64,000 nt of DNA from an uncultured Duncaniella sp. (GCA_910586305.1 CAJUGS010000013.1:1-64000), one strand, 5' to 3'. Counted from the first letter of the stretch, positions 1 to 7,528 are shown. Notes: generated by a model not told the origin, from the sequence alone. Translations and numbers: made by a program.

Positions 1-102
1 TACTACAAAGGTATGCTTTTTATCCCACAAACACAGCTTTTTTACCATGCGCCCATACCCTGACGGACAAAGCCACAGGAACCCATTATGTCTTGTAACA
101 GC

Positions 103-141
103 AAAAAACAACACCCTGCAAACATCTGCTTGCAAGGTGTT
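103..141 (-). terminator. Intrinsic terminator of tRNA-Ser
   Basis: A 12-bp stem (110-121 with 130-141, one G-U pair) closes an 8-nt loop. On the minus strand it is followed by six U (plus-strand A run 103-108). It lies 10 nt beyond the tRNA 3' end. Confidence 0.85.
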
Positions 142-150
142 TTGAAATCT

Positions 151-240
151 TGGCGGAGAGAACGAGATTCGAACTCGTGGTAGGATTGCTCCTACGTCAG
201 TTTAGCAAACTGGTGGTTTCAGCCACTCACCCATCTCTCC
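151..240 (-). tRNA. tRNA-Ser (anticodon GCU)
   Basis: Read on the minus strand, the sequence folds into a class II tRNA. The 7-bp acceptor stem GGAGAGA/TCTCTCC is followed by G and an encoded CCA. The anticodon stem-loop CAGTTTGCTAAACTG carries GCT, which reads AGC/AGU serine codons. There is a long variable arm (CGTAGGAGCAATCCTAC) and a TTCGAAT T-loop. The length of 90 nt with CCA is normal for tRNA-Ser. Confidence 0.96.
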
Positions 241-386
241 TTGTTTTAACATCAAGCTATAGGCTCTTTATGTCTGCTCTTCTTTGGAAAAGCGATGCAA
301 AATTACGACTTATTTTTGAATGTTCCAAATTTTACACGAACTTTTTTACAAAAATATTTCACTTTCCTCTTTTAACATTATTTTAC

Positions 387-417
387 TTTTATGTATACTC
401 ACGATTCATTATCTTTG
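387..417 (+). promoter_or_regulatory. Candidate Bacteroidetes promoter
   Basis: A perfect -7 box TATCTTTG (410-417) is preceded at the expected 19-nt distance by a T-rich -33 region (TTTT at 387-390 instead of TTTG). Transcription would begin near 424, just ahead of the small ORF at 436. Confidence 0.45.
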
Positions 418-435
418 CAATACAAAACTAACAAA

Positions 436-528
436 ATGATTGTCATTGCCGGTGCATACAAGGACGGCCTTGTAATGCCGGAAACAGCTCGCGAAAGGCT
501 CTGTCATTCTTTCCCTGCGAGAGACTGA
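436..528 (+). CDS. Possible 30-residue peptide or gene remnant
   Basis: A 30-codon ORF starts 12 nt after the predicted transcription start of the promoter at 387-417, with an A-rich leader. The peptide begins MIVIAGAYKDGLVMPE and shows no known domain, signal peptide or membrane segment. It could be a genuine microprotein, the 5' remnant of a longer gene, or chance. No further reading frame continues it convincingly. Only the position behind a good promoter supports it. Confidence 0.18.
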   Translation: MIVIAGAYKDGLVMPETARERLCHSFPARD

Positions 529-1115
529 TAGAGTTGACAATGGAATAGCCCAAGCGCAAAATCGAGCCTCCGGTCAAAGCATAATGCCATTACACGGACT
601 CCGCCCCGACAACTTTCCGTCAGATGGTCATCGTAGGCTGTCTCACAGCCGAGGATTATCTTTAATGTAGAACATAAAACAAATACAGACAAAGACTCAG
701 AAAGAGAGAAACCCCACCACCAAACAAGCCACAATCGCAGGCTTACCATGTCCCGCCTACACTATTTACATTTAGGCCTTTTGTCCTATATACCGGGTGT
801 TTTTATGCCTCTGGTCACGTGTTGTGTATGTGGTACTGCCGGTAAGCGGTGGAGATAATTGTCATCGTATTGCTACATTTTAAGTAATCCTATTCCTATC
901 CCCGATATCTATAGTATCCTATCCTGTGACCTTCAACCTATGAAATCAACTCATAAGTAAGAGTCATACCCCACACATACCTTCCGTGCTTGACCTAATA
1001 GCACTAATTAATCTAATCTGAGACCGGGGTCTACAAACATAACATTACTTAGAAGATATCATTTCGTGTGACATAACCTACCCAACCGGCACCGGGTGTT
1101 TTTCTCTTCGGAGGA

Positions 1116-1146
1116 TTTGGTTTTATCGCCATGTTTAGTAATTTCG
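1116..1146 (+). promoter_or_regulatory. Promoter of the structured leader RNA
   Basis: TTTG (1116-1119), 19 nt, then TAATTTCG (1139-1146), one base from the Bacteroidetes consensus TAnnTTTG. The same -7 box with the flanking word TTTAGTAATTTCGCA occurs in the phage-element promoter at 27415-27445. The predicted start is near 1152. No other promoter is visible between here and the gene at 1591. Confidence 0.7.
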
Positions 1147-1151
1147 CAGAG

Positions 1152-1535
1152 TAAACCCACGCCGATAGCCGTAAATCAGGCTCCTTAGGCGCAGGATTTA
1201 CGGGACATATTTACAATCAGAACGAAAGCGTCTAATCTTACGTTTGTTCCGGGCTCTTCTGAACTTCGCAACTTCTTAAGAACCAACTGCCGGGAACAGG
1301 ATGTGACAAGGTTGATGTCTGTCGCACGATTTCAATCTCCGTGACAAGCGGGTTGGAGAGGAGTTCATGCATTCACTGCATGAACTTCCCCTCCTGCTCT
1401 TTGCAACCGCTGTATATTGTCAGGACAGGATATCGGCGTGGACTCTCCTATGCGCCACACGGCAGTTGACAGGCAATGCGAAGGCCTTGAAGAGCAGTGC
1501 GGATAAGCATAGTTTGGAGAGTCCTCGCTTTTTTT
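1152..1535 (+). ncRNA. Structured non-coding RNA or long operon leader
   Basis: About 384 nt run from the predicted start of the promoter at 1116-1146 to a terminator. Paired elements visible in order: CCGTAAATC/GATTTACGG (around 1170-1204); TGTTCC/GGAACA (around 1245-1300); a long hairpin whose tip is TTCATGCA/TGCATGAA with outer pairs GCGG-TTG/CAACCGC (around 1348-1411); and a final 14-bp terminator stem (1440-1524). No reading frame of note lies inside. It is not tmRNA, RNase P RNA or SRP RNA by signature. It could be an independent sRNA (6S-like RNAs of Bacteroidales are an alternative, though this is long for 6S), or an attenuating leader of the cluster that starts at 1591, since no separate promoter is seen for that cluster. 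Confidence 0.55.
1440..1535 (+). terminator. Long-stem terminator or attenuator
   Basis: GGACTCTCC (1440-1448) pairs with GGAGAGTCC (1516-1524). The stem continues as TATGC (1449-1453) with GCATA (1507-1511). Seven T follow at 1529-1535. About 50 nt, including smaller GC-rich pairings, are enclosed. The position 56 nt before the first gene of the cluster would suit an attenuator. Confidence 0.7.
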
Positions 1536-1544
1536 GACATACAC

Positions 1545-1570
1545 CCCATTCTATCAGGGCTCAGAATGGG
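1545..1570 (+). promoter_or_regulatory. Leader hairpin before the cluster
   Basis: A perfect 8-bp hairpin, CCCATTCT (1545-1552) with AGAATGGG (1563-1570), lies between the terminator and the start codon at 1591. It has no U run. It could protect a processed 5' end or affect translation. Confidence 0.4.
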
Positions 1571-1590
1571 ACAACAATCAAAAAAATACC

Positions 1591-1977
1591 ATGGCAAAGA
1601 AATCAGCAATTTCAGGAGAGTACATCATCACAGTAGAGGATTCAGGCACAGTGCGCGTCTGCAAGATTTATGACAACGTCATAGGATCACTCCGCGAAAT
1701 CGCCGCCACAAAAAACTTTGAGGTTAATCCCAACTGGAACACCCGCGAGTTCGGACGCCGTATCGTCAAAGAATTCGGCGACGGCACTATGGCAGAAATC
1801 GGAGAATATGTAGTAACCCGCCACGAAAGCGGAACAATCGAAACCTACCGCACCTACGCCAACACCAAAGGAGCACTCCGCGAAATCGCCGCACAGGTAG
1901 GTTTTGAAATCAACGAAAAATCAAACACCCGTAACAACGGCTCCAAGCTCGTCGACTTCATCAACGCCAGTAAGTAA
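1591..1977 (+). CDS. Duplicated-domain small protein, function unknown
   Basis: A 128-residue protein made of two tandem copies of a unit of about 55 residues. Each begins GEY(I/V)(I/V)T and continues with a (S/A)LREIAA motif and a WNTR- or SNTR-like motif (FEVNPNWNTREFG in copy 1, FEINEKSNTRNNG in copy 2). Related segments occur in the C-terminal part of the next gene. I chose the ATG at 1591; an upstream TTG at 1534 would extend the frame but overlaps the terminator's T run. No signal peptide or membrane segment is seen, so it is probably cytoplasmic. The stop codon overlaps the start of the next gene (TAATG), which indicates translational coupling. I do not recognise a named family. It is the first gene of the uncharacterised plus-strand cluster. 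Confidence 0.85.
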   Translation: MAKKSAISGEYIITVEDSGTVRVCKIYDNVIGSLREIAATKNFEVNPNWNTREFGRRIVKEFGDGTMAEIGEYVVTRHESGTIETYRTYANTKGALREIAAQVGFEINEKSNTRNNGSKLVDFINASK

Positions 1978-3122
1978 TGGCAGGGCTACTGGCACAAATT
2001 GTCGGTTATTTTAAACAGATAGCCGACAAATACAAAGCCACCGCTGAGAAGAACGAACAACTCTACGGAAATAAGATTACCGAAATCAGAGACAAATTCG
2101 CTTCCGCAGTGTCTACTCTTGACCAGAAGGCGAACAGCCGCGGAGCTACCCTCACCGGTTTGCTCGGCTTGGATCAGAAACTTGCACCCAAGACTTCGGA
2201 ACCAGAGGCACCCGCAATACCGGAAGTGCCTAAGGCACCGAAGACTGCACCTGCGCCCTCAAAGCCCGCAGTGCCGGAGGTTTCAAAGGCACCCAAGGCA
2301 CAGTCCGAGCCCCAAAAGCTCGCTGTGCCGGAGGCTTCAAAGGCACCAAAGGCACAGCCTAAGCCCCAAAAGTTCGCTGCGCCGGAGGTTTCAAAGTCAC
2401 CCAAGGCACAGCCCGCTACCCCACAGCCCGCTGCGCATACAGAGAAACTTGATGATTCAGAATTTGAATTAACACCCGAAGAAATGGAAAGAATACTAAA
2501 ACGGTTCGATGAGCTGGAAAACCTTATAAAGAAGAGTGCATCCCAATCTTGCACCTCTTCAGCTACAACCTCCTCTTACAATGGGAGAATTGAAATTCTT
2601 GACTCCTTTTTTATCCCGAATGTCTATTATGCGCGTCATGATAAAGATGGGAAGATACAAATCGGCGAGAATGGATGGAACAAAGGAAAAATTCTCGTAT
2701 ATGACTCATCTGTAACAATATACCGCGCCAGTGACGGCAAATATTACAGGACCACAGGGCTGGTAGGCAGCAATCAGAATTCAAATGGGACAACACCTAC
2801 TGCAATAAAGGAAATCGCTGAAGGATTAGGGCTGCCGGTTGATAAGGAAGCCAAGAAGCTGACAATAGTCCAGCAGATAATCGAGCGCTTTGGTCATATC
2901 CACAATCGCCTATATTTTAAGGGGGACGGGAATGTTTATAATGTCACGGAACTGGACCTCGCATGGTTACGCTCTTTCTTGTCAAATCAGGAGCTTATCT
3001 CCGAAATATATACCAATGACGCTATGAAAATAGACCCGAATTGGGATGACTGGGAATTTGCTCACAAAGCCGCAGATTATATACGTTCGCTCAAGAGAAA
3101 TGATAAGGAAATCTACGGATAA
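1977..3122 (+). CDS. Pro/Ala/Lys-repeat protein with C-terminal duplicated domain
   Basis: A 381-residue protein of unknown function. The N-terminus (1-60) is helical. Residues 70-155 are a low-complexity linker with three full and one partial tandem 18-residue repeats of the type KAPKAQ..PQK.A.PE.S. Residues 160-185 are acidic and helical. The C-terminal 180 residues contain two units resembling those of the gene at 1591: one with TAIKEIAEGLGL, one ending KIDPNWDDWEFA. The linker suggests a scaffold or adaptor joining two binding modules (inference). It starts within the preceding stop codon and its last 23 nt overlap the next gene in another frame. There is no signal peptide. Confidence 0.85.
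   Translation: MAGLLAQIVGYFKQIADKYKATAEKNEQLYGNKITEIRDKFASAVSTLDQKANSRGATLTGLLGLDQKLAPKTSEPEAPAIPEVPKAPKTAPAPSKPAVPEVSKAPKAQSEPQKLAVPEASKAPKAQPKPQKFAAPEVSKSPKAQPATPQPAAHTEKLDDSEFELTPEEMERILKRFDELENLIKKSASQSCTSSATTSSYNGRIEILDSFFIPNVYYARHDKDGKIQIGENGWNKGKILVYDSSVTIYRASDGKYYRTTGLVGSNQNSNGTTPTAIKEIAEGLGLPVDKEAKKLTIVQQIIERFGHIHNRLYFKGDGNVYNVTELDLAWLRSFLSNQELISEIYTNDAMKIDPNWDDWEFAHKAADYIRSLKRNDKEIYG
2232..2393 (+). repeat. 54-bp tandem repeats (three units)
   Basis: Three consecutive 54-bp units encode residues 86-139 of the Pro/Ala/Lys-rich linker, with a fourth partial unit after them. Units 2 and 3 are nearly identical at the DNA level. Copy number is likely to vary between strains. Confidence 0.8.
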
Positions 3123-3783
3123 TCTCATATCGGCAATCAAGGAAGATATAATACGTTTCATAGCCGGCTGTGACGAGCTGATGTTCAATGAGCGCGACTT
3201 TCAGATGAAGCTCGCGGTCAGTCTGCTCGCCACAGGCGCCTATGACGATGTGGAAGTAGAGTACTTTATCCCCAACTCCGTGGCAAAGGCCGCCGGCTAC
3301 GAATGGAGCAGCGACCTGCGCCTCGATCTCGTTGTGCGTAAGGGTGACGAATATGTGCCCATCGAACTCAAATATCCCACCCGCAGGGTAGTGACAGACA
3401 TCCACCGCTTCGGCAGGATTCTTCCCGGAGTGGAGATTGTCAAGAATCAGGGAGCGCAGGACATTGTCATGTACAACTTCTGGAAGGATGTGCGCCGCGT
3501 GGAGGTTATCCGCAGCCTCTTTCCACGGGCCGTCAAGGGCGGACTCTCGGTGATGCTCACCAACGACGGCTCCTATGTCCGCGGACCCCGCCCAGGCACA
3601 ATCCACTCCGCATTCTCCGTTGCCGGCGGCCGCACGTCTGTCACCGGCACCCTCGCCTGGGTAGGCCTGCCGCGCACAGCCGTCGGCAAGCCCCCGTTCA
3701 CCCTTGACGGCAAATACTCCGTCGCCTGGCACAACACCACAATAGCTAATCAATCATTTTACTACACTATAATCACTATCTGA
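3100..3783 (+). CDS. PD-(D/E)XK nuclease-like protein
   Basis: A 227-residue protein with a pattern typical of the restriction-endonuclease fold: an early acidic helix (NERDFQ, Glu31), a beta-strand with Asp76 (LRLDLVV), then Glu89-Leu-Lys91 (PIELKY). This is the D...ExK active-site arrangement. Nuclease activity is an inference; some family members only bind DNA. The later part (WVGLPRT.., WHNTT) has no recognised domain. I chose the ATG at 3100, which overlaps the preceding gene by 23 nt; an alternative start at 3046 would overlap by 77 nt. It lies in the middle of a cluster that otherwise has membrane and stress-like proteins and is its only candidate enzyme. Confidence 0.8.
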   Translation: MIRKSTDNLISAIKEDIIRFIAGCDELMFNERDFQMKLAVSLLATGAYDDVEVEYFIPNSVAKAAGYEWSSDLRLDLVVRKGDEYVPIELKYPTRRVVTDIHRFGRILPGVEIVKNQGAQDIVMYNFWKDVRRVEVIRSLFPRAVKGGLSVMLTNDGSYVRGPRPGTIHSAFSVAGGRTSVTGTLAWVGLPRTAVGKPPFTLDGKYSVAWHNTTIANQSFYYTIITI

Positions 3784-3786
3784 CCT

Positions 3787-4044
3787 ATGGCAGTAAAGAC
3801 TACCGCAGCAGGCAAAATGGACAAGCGCACCAAAGAGTATAAGGAACTCAAGGAACGTCTTGCAAAAGCCCGTGCCAACAAAGCCAAACAGAGCGAGAAA
3901 AAGACACAATCGACTCTCAAAAAGACAAAGAGCGGCAAAGTAGACAAACGCACCAAAGAAGGCAAAGCAATCTGCGAACGAATGGCCAAGGCCCGCAAAG
4001 CGCAGAACTCACTTGCCAACCGTCTAAAACGCCTGTTCCGTTAA
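3787..4044 (+). CDS. Small lysine-rich duplicated protein
   Basis: An 85-residue, strongly basic protein with two similar halves: KMDKRTKEYKELKERLAKAR and KVDKRTKEGKAICERMAKAR. It is rich in Lys, Arg and Ala, probably helical, with no membrane segment. The charge would suit nucleic-acid or anionic-surface binding, but nothing proves this. It begins 3 nt after the preceding stop codon. It is the third protein of the cluster with an internal duplication. Confidence 0.75.
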   Translation: MAVKTTAAGKMDKRTKEYKELKERLAKARANKAKQSEKKTQSTLKKTKSGKVDKRTKEGKAICERMAKARKAQNSLANRLKRLFR

Positions 4045-4066
4045 ACTTTATAAAAGCAATCGAACG

Positions 4067-4492
4067 ATGAAAACATCAAATGCTACCATAGCCTCGATAA
4101 TAGCCGCCATCATATGGGCTGATGGAGAATACTCCGATATCGAGCGCACCACGGTCTCTGAAATAGCCGAGGCACTCGATATTCCTGAAAAAGAACTCTC
4201 AATGAACATAACGGCCGCACTCGTAGAGCTTAAAAACATGGAAGAAACCAAAGCTACCGAGTTTGCCGTTAAACACGCCTCAAAAGTCGACGACGAAGAG
4301 ACCGGAGAAGTATTCCAGGCCATCCTGCAGATGGCTCTGTGTGACAACGTTCTCACATACAACGAAGTCCACAACCTGCTGGCTCTCGCGCAGGCTCTCG
4401 ACATAGACCAGGACGCTGCTGTGCTTATGCTCTGCGACCTCGTCAAGAGCGAGCCTGGGCTGGAAGTGTCATTTGAAGATTCCGAAGAATAA
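4067..4492 (+). CDS. TerB-like protein
   Basis: A 141-residue acidic helical protein. Its start resembles the TerB/DjlA-type helical domain: a hydrophobic helix, then ADGEYSDIER followed by an alternating helical pattern, and a second related segment (LCDNVLTYNEVHNLLALA). TerB family proteins associate with membranes and metal-stress (tellurite) operons, but their biochemical role is poorly known. The start codon follows 22 nt after the previous gene. The acidic C-terminus ends FEDSEE. Its presence is the best link between this cluster and envelope or stress-response systems; a specific tellurite role cannot be claimed. Confidence 0.75.
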   Translation: MKTSNATIASIIAAIIWADGEYSDIERTTVSEIAEALDIPEKELSMNITAALVELKNMEETKATEFAVKHASKVDDEETGEVFQAILQMALCDNVLTYNEVHNLLALAQALDIDQDAAVLMLCDLVKSEPGLEVSFEDSEE

Positions 4493-4524
4493 TCCCCCCA
4501 CCCATAGCCCAAATAGAAAAAAAT

Positions 4525-5448
4525 ATGGCAGGAAAAGTAAGAGTCTACGGAAAGGCCCAGAACAGAACAGCTCTCGGCATAGCCCACTCCTATGTAGTGA
4601 TGTATCCCCACGCTACTCTTGAGGACCTACGCAAGGCCTTCCCAGACAGCCTCAATCCCGACTGCGGTGTGAAGAGCCTCTTCCTTCCCGTGAGTGAAGC
4701 AGAGAGTTTCAATGACAAAATAAGTCTATACTTCACCAAGCCAGACGAGGTTATAACTCTCAGCGACGGCACTAAGGTAGCTATCGCACAGGTGTGGTCA
4801 AAACCATCGTTTAATCGTATGGTTGAGCAGGGCAAGCTCTACGACATCGAAGTGGCCGAATTTGAAAAAACGGCTCATCCAGGCCAGCGCGGAGGCTACC
4901 GTCTCGAATATCTCAACGGTTATATTCCACCGGTGCCTGAAGAGAAGAAAAAAAGCGGCCTGCCCATGTGGGTATGGATTGCTGTCGTGCTGCTTCTTCT
5001 CGGTCTGATAGGCTGGCTTGCATTTGGCGGAAAGTCTGAGCCTGAGGTAATCGAAGTCGAAAAGATAGTGGAAAAAGAGGTCATCGTGCGCGACACTGTA
5101 TTCATACAGCAGATCGAGGAAATCGAGAAAAATTTCAATGCCGCCAAGTTTGAAGTAAACAGGGCCGACCTCAACGACGATGCCAAACTCGCCCTCCACG
5201 ATCTTGCCAAGGTGATGAGACAGAATCCCAATCTGCGACTCAGCATTGAAGGCCACACCTCGTCGGAAGGTTCGGACCAGGCCAACCGCAAGCTCTCTGA
5301 AGCCCGCGCCCAGGCAGCGGTGGCCTTCCTTGTCGGCAAAGAAGGAATCGACTCCGCCCGTCTCTCGGCCACAGGTTATGGCTCGGAGCGTCCCATATCC
5401 GATAATCCGGAAGAAAACCGCCGTACAGAATTCCGTGTGATAGAATAA
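4525..5448 (+). CDS. Membrane-anchored OmpA-domain protein
   Basis: A 307-residue protein in three parts. Residues 1-135 form a soluble N-terminal domain I do not recognise (rich in aromatic and charged residues, with the segment YPHATLEDLRKAFPDSL). Residues 146-168 form one membrane helix (WVWIAVVLLLLGLIGWLAF), with KKK before it, so the N-terminus should be cytoplasmic. Residues 172-205 are a charged, probably coiled linker. Residues 205-307 form an OmpA-like peptidoglycan-binding domain (IEGHTSSEGSDQANRKLSEAR; ATGYGSERP; NPEENRRTEF). The protein would connect a cytoplasmic complex to the cell wall. It follows the TerB-like gene by 32 nt. Confidence 0.88.
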   Translation: MAGKVRVYGKAQNRTALGIAHSYVVMYPHATLEDLRKAFPDSLNPDCGVKSLFLPVSEAESFNDKISLYFTKPDEVITLSDGTKVAIAQVWSKPSFNRMVEQGKLYDIEVAEFEKTAHPGQRGGYRLEYLNGYIPPVPEEKKKSGLPMWVWIAVVLLLLGLIGWLAFGGKSEPEVIEVEKIVEKEVIVRDTVFIQQIEEIEKNFNAAKFEVNRADLNDDAKLALHDLAKVMRQNPNLRLSIEGHTSSEGSDQANRKLSEARAQAAVAFLVGKEGIDSARLSATGYGSERPISDNPEENRRTEFRVIE

Positions 5449-5500
5449 CCGCACACAAACGGCATCCACCTAAACAACACATTAAACAACTAAAGACCCT

Positions 5501-5815
5501 ATGGCAGATTTTAAAATTGATGGCCGAATGAAAGTGAAAGGCCTCAAAGAGAAATTCAAAGAAACTTTCGGTTGCTCCCTGCGCGTATACACCACCGTGG
5601 CCTGCAAGTCGCCCGCTAAGGACGACGCCACTCTTGCCTCCATCCGTGCCGAAGGCGCGAAAGGCGGAGAAATCGTAGTAGGCAGCAACATCCGTGTAGG
5701 CAATTTCGAGAAAAAAGTTGCCGATCTCTACGGCATCGGCGTACAGGTTGCAAACGCAGCCAATACAAAGCTTTCAAAGGATGACATAACACTTGCTGCT
5801 GCAGGCAAGGAATAA
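5501..5815 (+). CDS. Duplicated small soluble protein, function unknown
   Basis: A 104-residue protein built from two repeats of about 45 residues. Repeat 1 is MKVKGLKEKFKETFG...RVYTT...KDDATLASI; repeat 2 is IRVGNFEKKVADLYG...QVANA...KDDITLAAA. Each has a helix-strand-DD(A/I)TLA pattern. There is no signal peptide. I recall similar short proteins annotated only as hypothetical, and give it no function. It is in the same orientation as its neighbours, 52 nt after the OmpA-domain gene; the following 111-nt gap contains a strong hairpin. Confidence 0.8.
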   Translation: MADFKIDGRMKVKGLKEKFKETFGCSLRVYTTVACKSPAKDDATLASIRAEGAKGGEIVVGSNIRVGNFEKKVADLYGIGVQVANAANTKLSKDDITLAAAGKE

Positions 5816-5832
5816 CCCTACAGTTTGGACGG

Positions 5833-5864
5833 AGGCGTGCCGGGAAACAAATCCCGACACGCCT
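5833..5864 (+). other. Intra-cluster hairpin
   Basis: AGGCGTG (5833-5839) and a short CGGG segment pair with CCCG and CACGCCT (ending 5864) across an 8-nt loop. There is no U run, so it may be an RNA-stability element rather than a terminator. Confidence 0.5.
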
Positions 5865-5926
5865 ATCCATACAAACACCTCTCTTCACACACACATTGCG
5901 CGATTACCACCTTATCTCCACACCCC

Positions 5927-6169
5927 ATGAGCAAAGAGTCTATACGCAAATCAATTATTGACCTGCGGGCCAACATAGCCCGCGAGCGCGAACTTAAAAA
6001 GAAGGACAACCAGCGCATAGCCGGATATGTCCGATCGGCCACCACTCCAGCCAGCAAAGCTCGATACCGAAAAGACAAGATTGACGTGGCAGCACGTCAC
6101 GACCGCAACATAGAGACTTACAAACGCCGTATAGAGTCGCTGCAACGCGACTTGAAAAACTGCAAATAA
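5927..6169 (+). CDS. Small basic coiled-coil protein
   Basis: An 80-residue, highly charged, probably entirely helical protein (MSKESIRKSIIDLRANIARE at the start, RDLKNCK at the end), rich in Arg and Lys, with no membrane segment. The ATG at 5927 is preferred; the frame is open to 5825, but that extension covers the hairpin and has a non-protein-like composition. I do not recognise a family. The position between two unknown cluster members and its charge suggest a structural or binding subunit, which is inference only. Confidence 0.65.
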   Translation: MSKESIRKSIIDLRANIARERELKKKDNQRIAGYVRSATTPASKARYRKDKIDVAARHDRNIETYKRRIESLQRDLKNCK

Positions 6170-6205
6170 GACCAATGCCCGTTTATTCCACCACACACAG
6201 TCGCA

Positions 6206-6337
6206 ATGAGAGATATTCTGAAATTTCTGACATTCTACTGGCTCTTCCAAAACGCGGGAGGATGTCTCAAGAATCTACTGACATTTTTAATTCTCGGGCT
6301 GCTTTTCATCCTCTGGATGGTGGGATGGCTTGAATAA
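6206..6337 (+). CDS. 43-residue membrane microprotein
   Basis: A short frame encodes MRDILKFLTFYWLFQNAGGC, a second hydrophobic stretch (NLLTFLILGLLFILWMVGW) and the end LE. One clear membrane helix covers about residues 23-42, with a hydrophobic N-terminal third. It sits in a 177-nt gap with 36 nt before it and 9 nt to the next start, exactly the spacing of a real cluster gene. I recognise no homologue. Membrane microproteins often adjust larger membrane partners; here the candidates would be the glycine-zipper protein or the channel (inference). Confidence 0.6.
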   Translation: MRDILKFLTFYWLFQNAGGCLKNLLTFLILGLLFILWMVGWLE

Positions 6338-6346
6338 AACACTATT

Positions 6347-7528
6347 ATGGGATTCTTCGATGAAATAGCAAAACGCGCAAAAGAGGCGGCAAAGACTGCA
6401 TCCGACGCCGTAGACAAGGCGTCAGAAAACATGGCAGAGTCTATTGCCACGGTTAGAAATACAATACCTAACAGTGATACGATATCGGCAAAAGCCGAAA
6501 AAATAAAGTCCGATGTCAAAAACATCAATATGGACGATGTGGGCAATTATGCCCTCGATATGGGCAAACTCGTGACAGGTGTGACTGCCTACGAACAGCG
6601 CAAGGCTGCTGCAGAGAAAAAAGAAGAGGCTGACAAAATAATGAAGGAGACAACCGACGAGATAGAAAAGATAAGATTTCTCGCCAACAACCGCCTCGAG
6701 ACATTCGGACACGCTCGCTGCGAAATGCTTCGCACCACTGTGGGCAGATTCATCCGGATCGTCAATATGCTCAATAATTCCGTAAAGGCCAAAGGCTATG
6801 ACCTGTCCTCGTCTCTTACAATCTCCGACACCGACTTTGCCGAGCTTGAAAGCGTTGAGATGAATGCGTCCAATCTCCTCACCACTGCAGCTACAGGCGG
6901 CAGCATAGCAGCCGCGGCTCTGGCAGGAGTACCGGCAGCAGTCAACGCCACCGTGGCAGCACTATGCTCGGCCAGCACAGGCACAGCTATAAGCCAACTG
7001 TCGGGCGCAGCGGCAAGACAGGCCACTCTCGCATGGCTTGGCGGAGGGTCGCTGGCCAGCGGAGGTGGCGGAGTAGCAGCAGGAACCACTGTGCTTGCAG
7101 GAATAACATGGGCCGCAACTGGAGTGATGGCACTCGCATCGGTGGCGGTGGTGGCAGGGAAAATATATTCACAGAAAAACACCGATGCCGAGAAATACCT
7201 TGCAGATACAAAAGTGTGGAGTGCCAAAGCAAAAGCCGCAGCCGAAATAATGCACGGAGTGGTGCGTCGCAGCGACGAACTACTATCTGTCACATCAAGA
7301 CTCGAGGGACGCATAATCCCCGCTCTCGACAGTCTTGAAGCGCTGGTCCCGAAGTTTGACAGCTCCGACTCAAACCATGCCGAGACTTTTCAGCGAGCTG
7401 CGATACTTGTCAAGTCAATGAGTGAGCTTGCACAGACTCCGCTACTCGACGACTCTGGCAATCTCAACGAACAGTCGCTTGTCGTAGCACAGAAAACACA
7501 GAGAATCCTCAACCACACTCTCTCATGA
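6347..7528 (+). CDS. Glycine/alanine-rich membrane-hairpin protein
   Basis: A 393-residue protein. Residues 1-165 are helical and charged (an amphipathic start, MGFFDEIAKRAKEAAKTA). Residues about 180-275 form a long Gly/Ala-rich hydrophobic region with glycine-zipper character (TGGSIAAAALAG; WLGGGSLASGGGGVAAG; GITWAATGVMALASVAVVAG). The remainder is again helical. This layout, soluble helices around a hydrophobic hairpin, resembles pore-forming or membrane-inserting proteins in outline only. There is no signal peptide. It overlaps the following gene by 4 nt (ATGA). Confidence 0.8.
   Translation: MGFFDEIAKRAKEAAKTASDAVDKASENMAESIATVRNTIPNSDTISAKAEKIKSDVKNINMDDVGNYALDMGKLVTGVTAYEQRKAAAEKKEEADKIMKETTDEIEKIRFLANNRLETFGHARCEMLRTTVGRFIRIVNMLNNSVKAKGYDLSSSLTISDTDFAELESVEMNASNLLTTAATGGSIAAAALAGVPAAVNATVAALCSASTGTAISQLSGAAARQATLAWLGGGSLASGGGGVAAGTTVLAGITWAATGVMALASVAVVAGKIYSQKNTDAEKYLADTKVWSAKAKAAAEIMHGVVRRSDELLSVTSRLEGRIIPALDSLEALVPKFDSSDSNHAETFQRAAILVKSMSELAQTPLLDDSGNLNEQSLVVAQKTQRILNHTLS

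Larger units (their letters stand above)
241..1110. other. Long region without a convincing gene
   Basis: About 870 bases between the tRNA and the leader RNA promoter. I see one good promoter (387-417) with a 30-codon ORF behind it, a small hairpin (GGCTGT/ACAGCC near 643-656) and a 13-base word (accgggtgttttt) present at 792-804 and again at 1091-1103. The longer open frames here have compositions that do not look like protein. It may be decayed sequence or hold unrecognised small RNAs. Confidence 0.5.

Noticed and set aside
151..240. tRNA-Ser as attachment site for the 13-gene cluster
   Set aside because: The 3' end of the tRNA points away from the cluster, and no direct repeat of the tRNA end was seen on the far side.
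504..749. Minus-strand 81-codon frame rich in Trp, Leu and Cys
   Set aside because: Composition is not protein-like, there is no promoter or neighbour in the same direction, and no recognisable motif.
792..1103. 13-base word accgggtgttttt at 792-804 and 1091-1103 as paired terminators or an element boundary
   Set aside because: Neither copy has a convincing stem, and nothing else around them is repeated.
3091..3753. 220-codon minus-strand frame
   Set aside because: It is the shadow of the PD-(D/E)XK-like gene on the plus strand, whose product has clear motifs.
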